Source of the DNA: JAVBRU01 sp031547595 | Lineage (GTDB): Bacteria; Bacillota; Clostridia; Christensenellales; Aristaeellaceae | DNA length: 64,000 bases | Direction: 5' to 3' | Assembly: GCA_031547595.1 (NCBI GenBank) | Contig: JAVBRU010000085.1 | Location: 1-64,000, forward strand | Shown here: positions 52,549 to 60,001 of the stretch, one piece after another | Position numbering within the stretch: the first letter of the stretch is position 1 | How the letters are laid out: every line of letters starts with the position of its first letter | Notes under the pieces: model-generated | Databases searched by the model: none | The model's input: only the letters and a program-made list of their open reading frames with translations | What the model was told of the DNA's origin: nothing | Program-made: the position numbers and the translations under genes

Positions 52549-53301
52549 ATGGCAGACGGAAAACTGCGGTTCTTTCAGCAGGCAGTACGCGTGAAGGGCG
52601 GCGCGATTGCCATGCATTCTCATGCGTGTTATGAGCTGGTATACTATGCCTCCGGCAGCGGCGCTACCGAGATTGATGGGCAGCGCTTCATTATAGACAG
52701 CAATTCCTGCGCGCTGATATACCCGAAAGTGCCGCATGAAGAGCAGCATTCCCTCAACACCCAAGTTTCATATTTTGGCTTTGATGGATTTCCCACTGAT
52801 ATGATCCCCGCCCAGGGGCTGTACTGCGCGCCTGACCCTTGCGTGCGGCTGCTGTTTGATCAGATTTTTGCCGAAGCGCAAAACCAATCACCCTATTACG
52901 AAGCCGTTTTGCAATCGCAGATCGCCTGGCTGCTGCTTTTATTGCGGCGGCAAAGTGCACAGCCCGCCCAGCACGTCAAGACATTATCTTACGCCCGCGA
53001 GTACATCCAGGAGCATTACCAGCAGAAGCTCGATCTGCGCGCGCTGGCCGCGTCCACCGGCTATGGCTACGATTATTTTCAGCATAAATTCAAGCAGGAA
53101 ACGGGGTTTTCGCCCCAGCAATATGTGATGCAGCTGCGCCTGAAAAACGCCAAGCGCCTGCTGAAAACAGATATGAGCTGCACGGAAATCGCACTGAGTT
53201 GCGGCTTCTACGGCAGCGCACAGTTCTCCACGCTGTTCAAGGCGCATTACGGCGAAACACCGCTAAGCTACCGGCAGCGGGAAGCGGATGCGCATTTGTG
53301 A
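52549..53301 (+). CDS. AraC-family transcriptional regulator
   Basis: A 250-residue regulator: N-terminal cupin sensor (HSHACYELVYYASG) and C-terminal double helix-turn-helix (about 150-245) with LAASTGYGYDYFQHKFKQ and CGFYGSAQFSTLFK. The ATG after AAGGGGGCG is used; the long upstream extension lies in the divergent gene. It faces the nucleoside hydrolase operon and precedes the kinase gene, so it probably controls one or both. Confidence 0.9.
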   Translation: MADGKLRFFQQAVRVKGGAIAMHSHACYELVYYASGSGATEIDGQRFIIDSNSCALIYPKVPHEEQHSLNTQVSYFGFDGFPTDMIPAQGLYCAPDPCVRLLFDQIFAEAQNQSPYYEAVLQSQIAWLLLLLRRQSAQPAQHVKTLSYAREYIQEHYQQKLDLRALAASTGYGYDYFQHKFKQETGFSPQQYVMQLRLKNAKRLLKTDMSCTEIALSCGFYGSAQFSTLFKAHYGETPLSYRQREADAHL

Positions 53302-53348
53302 GCATTTGAACACGCAATTTTGCACAATCGGTTATTTTTTCACCACAA

Positions 53349-53377
53349 TTGATTTTGGCTAAAAAATTCGATACACT
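53349..53377 (+). promoter_or_regulatory. Promoter of the FGGY kinase gene
   Basis: TTGATT (53349-53354), 17 bases, TACACT (53372-53377). Confidence 0.65.
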
Positions 53378-53403
53378 GGCCGCAGAAAGGGTGTGGACAG
53401 ACC

Positions 53404-54648
53404 ATGAAATTCGTTGCCATTGATGTGGGCTCCACCTTCATAAAGGGCGCTGTGCTGGACGCGAACGAGCTACGCGTCACGCGCGTGCCCCCGGTTCGCA
53501 CCCCTGCCAACAGCGCAAACGTCGCCACGCGCTATGAAATCGCGGCAGAACAGCTATTCACAGCCGTGCAACGCATGCTGACGCATTTGGTGAACGAAGC
53601 ACCCGATTGCGCAGGCATCTTGTTTTCTACGCAGATGCATGGCTTTGTGCTGGCCAATGCGCGCTTTGAAGCGCTATCGCCTTATGTGAGCTGGCAGGAC
53701 CGCGCCAGCCTGGAACCAACCCCGCAAGGCAGTGCTTTGGAACGCATGCAGGCTTGCATCACCGATGCCATGCTGGTTGAAACCGGCGTAGTGCTCAAAC
53801 CCAATCTTTCCTTATGCAACCTGGCAGCGCGCGGCGCGCCGGAGGGGGCACTGTTTTGCACCCTGGGCGGATACCTGATCGCGCGCCTTGGCGGCGGGCA
53901 TGTGTGCCACATCACCAACGCAGCGCCCACGGGCATGGCAAACATCCGCAGCGCCGCGTGGGAGGAACCCATCATTCGCGAAGCAGGGGTTTGCCACTGC
54001 GTATTCCCGCGCATTGTGTCCGATCTTTCCTGCTGCGGCGAATGGGTGCACAACGGCCACTCCTATCCGCTTTATCCCGACATTGGCGATCACCAGGCCT
54101 GCGTACTGGGCGCGGGGCTGAACCCTGAAGAGGATTGCAACGCCAACATCGGCACCGCCGGGCTGTATGGCGTGATCAGCCCCCATTTTGACCGCGGCGC
54201 ATACGAAACCCGCCCCTACTTTGACGGGCAGTTCCTCAAAACCGTAACGGGTCTGCCCGGCGGCAAACATATGGAAGGGCTGGTGCAAGCGCTGTGCGCC
54301 GCTCACGGCCTGAGCGAAAATGCCGCCTGGGAAATGGTGTCCTGCTGTAGCTCTTCCCCGGACATCCGCATCGCGGGCACCTATGATTTCATTGCGCAAA
54401 GCTACTTGGAAGCGCGCCAACGCATTGGCGGCAATACCCGCAACATTGTGTTTGCGGGCGGCTGTGCACAAAGGAACCCCGCGCTTCGCCGGGCGATTGC
54501 CGCACGGCTGGGGCTTCAAGAGACCACACGCGGCATTTCGGGCGACGTGATGGACGGCATGCTGCAGCTGGCGCTTGTGATTGCCGGGACGGCGGGCAGC
54601 ACCACCCAGGCGCAGACGATTCTATGCAATAAGAAAGCAGGAGCCTGA
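53404..54648 (+). CDS. Short FGGY-family carbohydrate kinase
   Basis: A 414-residue kinase, 70 or more residues shorter than xylulokinase. N-terminal phosphate loop AIDVGSTFIKG, substrate region YVSWQDR, and ATP-binding motifs GTAGLYG and VFAGGCAQRNPALRRAIA. The length and motif spacing resemble sedoheptulokinase-type members. It phosphorylates a sugar, possibly the pentose freed by the neighbouring hydrolases; this is inferred from context. Confidence 0.82.
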   Translation: MKFVAIDVGSTFIKGAVLDANELRVTRVPPVRTPANSANVATRYEIAAEQLFTAVQRMLTHLVNEAPDCAGILFSTQMHGFVLANARFEALSPYVSWQDRASLEPTPQGSALERMQACITDAMLVETGVVLKPNLSLCNLAARGAPEGALFCTLGGYLIARLGGGHVCHITNAAPTGMANIRSAAWEEPIIREAGVCHCVFPRIVSDLSCCGEWVHNGHSYPLYPDIGDHQACVLGAGLNPEEDCNANIGTAGLYGVISPHFDRGAYETRPYFDGQFLKTVTGLPGGKHMEGLVQALCAAHGLSENAAWEMVSCCSSSPDIRIAGTYDFIAQSYLEARQRIGGNTRNIVFAGGCAQRNPALRRAIAARLGLQETTRGISGDVMDGMLQLALVIAGTAGSTTQAQTILCNKKAGA

Positions 54649-54665
54649 TACCGCACGTTTATCCA

Positions 54666-55217
54666 TCATTCAGGGAAGGGCGCTTCGCGCTTTTCCTTGC
54701 TTTCTGCGCCGCCCGCATCCTGCGCCATACCCCCGTTTTGCACCAGCAGCTTGGCCACAACAGCCGTGACGGGGGCATGAATCAGCAGCATGGGATCGCC
54801 CACGCGCGGGATGCTCTCCGTGCCGGGGCAGGACGGATCAAATGCATAATGCAGCACATTTTCAAAGCAATCGCAAAATAAATTATATGCTTTTTCTTCG
54901 CCATACAAGGCAACAATACTGCCGATCACGCACATAATATCTGCCATGGACAGCACCGATTTAAGCAGGCTGACCACCACCAGCATCGCCAGCTGGGTCT
55001 TGCCATACTTTTTGCTCTGCGGCGGCGCAATGATCTTTTGCTTCACATAACTGTTGATCATGGTGGGGGTGACCAGCAGATCGGCCTTATCGCCAATAAA
55101 CAGGCCGAGGGCATCTTGCAGCACCAGCATCACCTGATCCATGTACAGCGGCAGGGAAGGCAGCTCCCGCCAGCGGGGCAGGGCGAAGGTTTGGGCGGCT
55201 TCAATGTTGATGATCAT
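54666..55217 (-). CDS. DUF1836 regulator
   Basis: A 183-residue protein with the DUF1836 pattern ELPSLPLYMDQVMLVLQ and VTPTMINSYVKQKIIAPP, a MerR-like winged helix predicted to bind DNA. The ATG at 55217 is used rather than the TTG before it. It is convergent with the kinase gene, 17 bases away. Confidence 0.8.
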   Translation of the reverse strand: MIINIEAAQTFALPRWRELPSLPLYMDQVMLVLQDALGLFIGDKADLLVTPTMINSYVKQKIIAPPQSKKYGKTQLAMLVVVSLLKSVLSMADIMCVIGSIVALYGEEKAYNLFCDCFENVLHYAFDPSCPGTESIPRVGDPMLLIHAPVTAVVAKLLVQNGGMAQDAGGAESKEKREAPFPE

Positions 55218-55246
55218 CAAAATGCTCCATTCAAATCTTTGAGTCC

Positions 55247-55276
55247 ATTATATCACACGGAACAGTATTTTTTCAA
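55247..55276 (-). promoter_or_regulatory. Promoter of the DUF1836 gene
   Basis: TTGAAA (55271-55276), 18 bases, TATAAT (55247-55252) on the minus strand. Confidence 0.7.
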
Positions 55277-55283
55277 CAGTCTA

Positions 55284-55312
55284 TTGACAAACTTATAATA
55301 CGGAATTACAAT
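55284..55312 (+). promoter_or_regulatory. Promoter of the PAP2-like gene
   Basis: TTGACA (55284-55289), 17 bases, TACAAT (55307-55312); divergent from the DUF1836 promoter. Confidence 0.75.
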
Positions 55313-55376
55313 CTCCTTATGCTAGATATTAATTCTATGTATGAAAGAAATCTTTTCTATTAAAAGGGGTGTGAAA

Positions 55377-55970
55377 ATGATGATGAGCACAAAAAAAACA
55401 GAGTACCGCCTGTGCAAACTGGTGCGCACGTTGACAATAGCGCCGCTGATGGCAGCATTGACCTTGGGCCTGATGTACCTCCTGCACCCCGATATATTTG
55501 GCGGCATCGGCGCATACCTAATGTCCCTATTGTTTTTATGCGTGCTGCCCATCGCCGGATACCCTTTGCAGCCCATTATGCCGTACTTTAAAAACAAAGG
55601 CCGGGAAGGGCAGCGCAATTTGGCGCTGCTGATGGCATTGGTGGGCTATGTAGGCGGGCTGATCTACTGTGCAGCAGGGCAAGTGCCCGATACGCTGGTA
55701 TTCATTTTTGTTTCCTATTTATTCTCAGGGCTGGGGGTGGTCATCCTCAACAAAGTGTTCAAGGTACGCGCCAGCGGGCACGCCTGCGGCATTTGTGGGC
55801 CTATGATGCTGATGATGCGGCTGGTGAGCCCCTGGGCGCTGTTGGGGCTTTCGCTGCTGGTCTTTGTGGGCTACACCTCGGTATTGATGAAACGGCATAC
55901 GGCCAAGGAATTTATGCTGGGCGCACTGATTCCGGTGGTGGTGGTTCTGCTGTCCTTTCTGGTTTATTGA
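55377..55970 (+). CDS. PAP2-like membrane protein
   Basis: A 197-residue protein with about five hydrophobic helices; ATG seven bases after AAGGGG. It has pieces of the phosphatidic acid phosphatase pattern: KGREGQRN (Lys-x6-Arg-like), ASGHACG (SGH) and KRHTAKEF (His then Glu instead of Asp). If active it would remove phosphate from a lipid or isoprenoid phosphate at the outer face. The changed third motif makes activity uncertain. Confidence 0.65.
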   Translation: MMMSTKKTEYRLCKLVRTLTIAPLMAALTLGLMYLLHPDIFGGIGAYLMSLLFLCVLPIAGYPLQPIMPYFKNKGREGQRNLALLMALVGYVGGLIYCAAGQVPDTLVFIFVSYLFSGLGVVILNKVFKVRASGHACGICGPMMLMMRLVSPWALLGLSLLVFVGYTSVLMKRHTAKEFMLGALIPVVVVLLSFLVY

Positions 55971-55986
55971 TCCGCCAAAGGCTGCG

Positions 55987-56020
55987 GGCGGTTGACACCG
56001 CCTTTTTTGTATGCTATATT
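55987..56020 (+). promoter_or_regulatory. Terminator overlapping the next promoter
   Basis: GGCGG/CCGCC hairpin then six T (55987-56008) ends the PAP2-like gene. Its 6-base loop is TTGACA, which is also the -35 of TTGACA-17-TATATT (55992-56020) for the DeoR gene. Confidence 0.7.
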
Positions 56021-56059
56021 TTTTCCATCAAAATGCAACCGATAAAGCGAGGGGATTCC

Positions 56060-56815
56060 ATGCTTGTGCCACAGCGTCGGGACGCCATTATGCAATTTAT
56101 CCGCCAGAAGCACTCTGCCAGTGTGGCGGAGCTGAGCGCCATGCTCTACATCAGCGAAACATCGATCCGCCGCGATTTGACGTACCTGGAAAAGGTGGGG
56201 ATGGTGCGCAAAACCTACGGCGGCGCGGTGCTTGTGACGGGCGAAAACGAAGTGCTGTCCCTGGACGCACGCAAGGAAACCGAGAAAGAAGCAAAAAGCC
56301 GCATCGCCCACAAGGCAATACGGCTGATTCATCATGGAGATGTGATTTTCCTGGATTCCAGCAGCACGGCGCTGGCCATGGTGCCGCTGATGGGCGAGTT
56401 TGTGAGCCTGACGGTGATTACCAACGGTGCGCGGATTGCGCTCTCGTTATTGGAACATCCGAGCATCCAGGTGTACTGCACCGGCGGCCAGCTGATGCCC
56501 AATATCTACTCCTACAACGGCGCGCTGGCCCGCAAAACCATTGAAGGGATGCATGCGGACAAGGTGTTTGTGTCACCCAAGGGCCTGGATCTGGCACAGG
56601 GCGCGTACTGCGCCAGCGAGGAAGAGGCCGCTATCCGCCGCGCCATGATCGACAACAGCAGCCAGACCATCCTGCTGTGCGCCGCGCAAAAGCTGGGCAA
56701 ACGCGCCACCTTCCACCTGTGTAATCTAAACGAAATCCACACTTTAGTGTGCGATATAGCACCTGGCGAGCAGTGGCGGCAAACCTTTGACCATCACCGC
56801 ATCACCTGCCTGTAA
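56060..56815 (+). CDS. DeoR-family transcriptional regulator
   Basis: A 251-residue regulator: N-terminal helix-turn-helix with SVAELSAMLYISETSIRRDL and a C-terminal sugar-phosphate-sensing domain (DSSSTALAM, VSPKGLDLAQGAYCASEEEA in part). These repressors respond to sugar phosphates. It lies alone between a PAP2-like gene and a convergent VWA gene; the target is unknown. Confidence 0.9.
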   Translation: MLVPQRRDAIMQFIRQKHSASVAELSAMLYISETSIRRDLTYLEKVGMVRKTYGGAVLVTGENEVLSLDARKETEKEAKSRIAHKAIRLIHHGDVIFLDSSSTALAMVPLMGEFVSLTVITNGARIALSLLEHPSIQVYCTGGQLMPNIYSYNGALARKTIEGMHADKVFVSPKGLDLAQGAYCASEEEAAIRRAMIDNSSQTILLCAAQKLGKRATFHLCNLNEIHTLVCDIAPGEQWRQTFDHHRITCL

Positions 56816-56820
56816 TCAAC

Positions 56821-58590
56821 TTATTTTTCCCTTCGCATCAGCTGCGTCACCAGGTATTGAAACTCCTCTTTGTATACATCGCCCTGCACCGATGCGGTGC
56901 CGCGCAGCCTTTCCAGCACGGCAGCATAGCTGGCAGTGCCCTTGAAGGGGCTGTTTCGAAGCAGCATGCCGGTCTCCGCCACGGCGGAGGCAAAGCGCAG
57001 ATTGTCGCCCATGACTTCGCGCACTGCACTCTCGTCCACGGGGTAGGTATACAGGGTACTGGTGTCACCCTCCGGCGCTTTGGCGCGGATGCTGACGGTG
57101 AGGTACTCGGTGCTGTCGTTGTTTTGCGGGGTTTGATATTTGGTCTCCACGGTGTCAATCTCCATCGCGCTGTCGATGGGCACGATTTCGTACAGCACAG
57201 TCACGCGGTGGCCGCTGCCCACTTCGCCGCCATCCTTCTGGTCGTTGGCGAAATCCTCGGCGTCCATCAGGCGGTTTTCATAGCCGATCAGGCGGTAGCC
57301 TTTGATTTTGGCGGGGTTGAACTCCACCTGCAGCTTCACGTCCTTGGCCACGGTGAAAAACGTTGCGCCCATTTCCTCCACCAGCGCCTTTCGCGCCTCG
57401 TAGATGGTGTCGATATAGGCATAGTTGCCGTTGCCATGGTCGGCCAGCGCTTCCAGCTTGTTGTCCTTGTAGTTGCCCATACCAAAGCCCAACACGCTGA
57501 GGTACACGCCGCTATCCTTCTTTTCCTCAATCAGGCGGGTGAGCGCACCGGTGTCCGTGATGCCGATGTTAAGGTCGCCGTCGGTGGCCAGGATCACGCG
57601 GTTGTTGCCGCCCTGAATGAAGTTCTTTTCCGCCAGCTCATAGGCCGTCTGGATACCCTTGGAGCCATCCGTGCCGCCGCCTGCCATCAGGCTGTCCAGC
57701 GCTTCCTGGATGGTCAGTTTATCCTTGGCGCGCACGCCGTCCAGCACCACGCGGTCGGACGATGCATAGGTGACGATGGATACAGTGTCCTCGGGGTGCA
57801 GTTCCTCCAACAGCAGCGAAAACGCGCGCTTGACCAGCGGCAGCTTTTGCGCATCGTCCATGCTGCCCGATACGTCAATCAGGAACACCAGGTTCTGCCG
57901 GGGCAGCTCCATGGTGTCGATCTCCTGCGCTTGCAGGCCGATCAATAGTAGCTGCGTGTCCTCATTCCAAGGGCAGGGCGCAATCTCAGTAGTGACGCCA
58001 AAGGGCTCGCCCGCCGCAGGCCCCTGATAATCGTAGGTGAAATAATTGAGCAGTTCCTCGATGCGCACGCTGTCCTCCGGCACGGTGTTGCCCTTGAGGA
58101 TGGCGGAGCGCAGCTTGGCGTAGGACGCGGTATCCACATCGGCTGCAAAGGTGCTTAAGGGATTCAGCTGTGTGGAAAGGAGTCGGTTCTCCTGGAAGAA
58201 GGTGTACTCCTCGGTGTTCCAGTCGTGATAAGAGGCAGAGGGCACAGCCATCATGTTCAACGCGCCAGTATCATAGAACGATTCGGCTTGATAGGATGCC
58301 GCCCCGTTCAGGGCAGCCCCGCCGGTTCGCTGCATGTCCATGCCTGCCATGGGGGCGTTTGAGTCTTTTATTTCGGGGGCATCATACCGGCCGAACACGC
58401 TGGTAAACACCAGCACCAGGCACATCGCCGCCGCCAGCACACTGCCGCCGCCCATCAGCCACTTGGTGCGTGGCCGCCACTTTTTCTTGGCTGGCACATT
58501 CGATTCTTCGATTTTATGGAGGGTGCTTTGCACCAGATCGTCCGCAAAAGGCACATGCTCCATGGCCTGTTGATAGGTTTCCTTATTCAT
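56821..58590 (-). CDS. YfbK-type von Willebrand factor A protein, probable anti-sigma partner
   Basis: A 589-residue protein. A 44-residue cytosolic start (about 1-44), one transmembrane helix (45-67), a vWF-A N-terminal region, a VWA domain with complete MIDAS (DVSGSMDD about 245, T and D in GGGTDGSKG and ATDGDLN), and a DUF3520 C-terminus. The gene overlaps the ECF sigma gene by 8 bases. In that position a cytosolic tail plus one membrane helix is the usual form of an anti-sigma factor, which is inferred here. It starts at the ATG at 58590. Confidence 0.85.
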   Translation of the reverse strand: MNKETYQQAMEHVPFADDLVQSTLHKIEESNVPAKKKWRPRTKWLMGGGSVLAAAMCLVLVFTSVFGRYDAPEIKDSNAPMAGMDMQRTGGAALNGAASYQAESFYDTGALNMMAVPSASYHDWNTEEYTFFQENRLLSTQLNPLSTFAADVDTASYAKLRSAILKGNTVPEDSVRIEELLNYFTYDYQGPAAGEPFGVTTEIAPCPWNEDTQLLLIGLQAQEIDTMELPRQNLVFLIDVSGSMDDAQKLPLVKRAFSLLLEELHPEDTVSIVTYASSDRVVLDGVRAKDKLTIQEALDSLMAGGGTDGSKGIQTAYELAEKNFIQGGNNRVILATDGDLNIGITDTGALTRLIEEKKDSGVYLSVLGFGMGNYKDNKLEALADHGNGNYAYIDTIYEARKALVEEMGATFFTVAKDVKLQVEFNPAKIKGYRLIGYENRLMDAEDFANDQKDGGEVGSGHRVTVLYEIVPIDSAMEIDTVETKYQTPQNNDSTEYLTVSIRAKAPEGDTSTLYTYPVDESAVREVMGDNLRFASAVAETGMLLRNSPFKGTASYAAVLERLRGTASVQGDVYKEEFQYLVTQLMRREK

Positions 58591-59068
58591 TATAGGTGCC
58601 TCCTAACTGCTGTCTAAGCTGCTGGCGGGCGCGCTGAAGCCGCGTGCCCACGGTGGCTGAAGGCAGGGATAGCGCTTTGGCAATTTGCGCGATGGTATAG
58701 CCCTCATAATAGAACAGATGGATGGGCATGCGGTATTTTTCGTCCAGCTGCAATACGGCGAGGAGCACCTCGCTCTCCTCCTTGGGCAGCACGGCCAGAT
58801 TGTCCGGCAGCGGGGCGCGGCCTTTATGCCAGCTGCTTTTCAGCAAATTCTTGCTTTTGTTGATGCACACGCGCAGCAGCCACGCCTTCACGTGCTCGGC
58901 ACTGTCAAAAACCTTGTTGCTGTGAGCATAGGCCACAAAGGTATCCTGCGCAATATCCTGCGCATCCTGAATGTTTTTCACATAGGCGTACGCCGCACGC
59001 ACAACGCTGTTCATGTGCAAGGCGACCACTTGCTGAATGCGTCCATTGAGCTCGGATGGCACATCCAT
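58583..59068 (-). CDS. ECF-type RNA polymerase sigma factor
   Basis: A 161-residue sigma-70 family protein with region 2 (DAQDIAQDTFVAYAH) and region 4 helix-turn-helix (EGYTIAQIAKALSLPSATVGTRL, shown in part). No region 3, so it is the ECF class. It directs RNA polymerase to stress or surface genes. Its partner VWA gene overlaps by 8 bases. The start is ATG at 59068 after GGGAG. Confidence 0.92.
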   Translation of the reverse strand: MDVPSELNGRIQQVVALHMNSVVRAAYAYVKNIQDAQDIAQDTFVAYAHSNKVFDSAEHVKAWLLRVCINKSKNLLKSSWHKGRAPLPDNLAVLPKEESEVLLAVLQLDEKYRMPIHLFYYEGYTIAQIAKALSLPSATVGTRLQRARQQLRQQLGGTYNE

Positions 59069-59092
59069 TCGCTATCAACTCCCTTCGTATAC

Positions 59093-59121
59093 TATACAAC
59101 CGGGAAACGCTAAATTTTTCA
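59093..59121 (-). promoter_or_regulatory. Possible autoregulated ECF promoter
   Basis: On the minus strand TGAAAA (59116-59121), 17 bases, TGTATA (59093-59098), like the TGAAAC...CGTATA of SigW-type promoters. Confidence 0.45.
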
Positions 59122-59135
59122 CATCAAATAATTTT

Positions 59136-59298
59136 TAGGGTGTGTTTCAAAAGAGGAGAAAGTGCAAGTTTCGAGCATTTTACGTCAAAATAATGAGTTG
59201 GAGCGCAGCGTACTGGCGGTACGCCAAGTGGAGAACGACGCGAGTTTGACGGAAAAGGCGTGGAATATTGCGATTTCGGAGTTTTGAAACACGCCCTA
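59136..59298. mobile_element. MITE-like element with TA ends, copy B (163 bp)
   Basis: Left TAGGGTGTGTTTCAAAAG, right complement TAGGGCGTGTTTCAAAACTC; central hairpin GCGTAC/GTACGC. Same family as 34877-35040. No coding capacity. Confidence 0.75.
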
Positions 59299-59317
59299 GG
59301 CAAATCAGATGTCACTT

Positions 59318-59575
59318 CTATTCAGCAGTGGCTTCATCGCATTCCAAATCCATAAAAAAGTCATTAAAATCGCAGCCGAAAATTTCCTTGAGCGCAACCA
59401 ACTCGCTTATACGAATGTTAATGCGGTTTGTCTCTATCTTTGCATAGGTGCTTCTCGAAACCTTCATATTCAACAATTGCATTTTGGCAATGACTTGATC
59501 TTGTGTTAGCTTTTTCTGATATCGCAACTTCTGAATGTTCTGCCCAACACCCATATCCGGCCGAAGTTTTTGCAT
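59318..59575 (-). CDS. XRE-family helix-turn-helix regulator A
   Basis: An 85-residue protein that is one Cro/C1-type domain (GQNIQKLRYQKKLTQDQVIA then SRSTYAKIETNR). The ATG at 59575 is nine bases after GGAGG; an earlier ATG is only three bases away. It is divergent from a second XRE gene, an arrangement seen in small phage or plasmid switches. Confidence 0.8.
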   Translation of the reverse strand: MQKLRPDMGVGQNIQKLRYQKKLTQDQVIAKMQLLNMKVSRSTYAKIETNRINIRISELVALKEIFGCDFNDFFMDLECDEATAE

Positions 59576-59592
59576 GGCCATGTTCCTCCGTT

Positions 59593-59610
59593 TGTTCTGA
59601 ATTGCGAACA
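59593..59610. promoter_or_regulatory. Operator-like palindrome 1 between XRE genes
   Basis: TGTTC-8-GAACA, an exact inverted repeat. Confidence 0.5.
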
Positions 59611-59638
59611 TTTGCCTGATTTTATATGAAAACCAATG

Positions 59639-59662
59639 TATAATGTTTCGCAATATGGAACA
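59639..59662 (+). promoter_or_regulatory. -10 box and operator-like palindrome 2
   Basis: TATAAT at 59639-59644 without a good -35; TGTTTC-7-GGAACA (59644-59662) is a near match to palindrome 1. Confidence 0.45.
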
Positions 59663-59681
59663 ATTCTTTGACAGGGGAAAG

Positions 59682-59936
59682 ATGATAAGCAAATTGTATT
59701 TATCGGTGCCACGCAAACCCGTCCATTATCTCCGTTTGGGCGAGCTACGCACTTTCCACGGCCTCACTGAGCAAGAACTGGCCAAACAGCTGAACACTCA
59801 AACAACCGCTTATGCACGCTATGAACAGGGCCTTTCTAAGCTGCCCCTGCCCATCGCCCTCGAGCTTGCAACATTTTATCACGTCATTATCGATTATTTG
59901 ATAGGACATACGAACGACAGGACGCCGCATTGCTAA
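59682..59936 (+). CDS. XRE-family helix-turn-helix regulator B
   Basis: An 84-residue single-domain Cro/C1-type protein (GLTEQELAKQLNTQTTAYARYE, shown in part). The ATG at 59682 follows GGGG; two upstream ATGs lie at or before the likely transcription start. Partner of the divergent XRE gene. Confidence 0.75.
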   Translation: MISKLYLSVPRKPVHYLRLGELRTFHGLTEQELAKQLNTQTTAYARYEQGLSKLPLPIALELATFYHVIIDYLIGHTNDRTPHC

Positions 59937-59951
59937 CAGCTTAATAAAATT

Positions 59952-59989
59952 TTCGGTGGAGTGCATGAACGCCCACCGAAGAGCTTTTT
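59952..59989. terminator. Bidirectional terminator
   Basis: TTCGGTGG/CCACCGAA with T-runs on both sides, between convergent XRE-B and diguanylate cyclase genes. Confidence 0.8.
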
Positions 59990-60001
59990 GATAACCAATA
60001 A

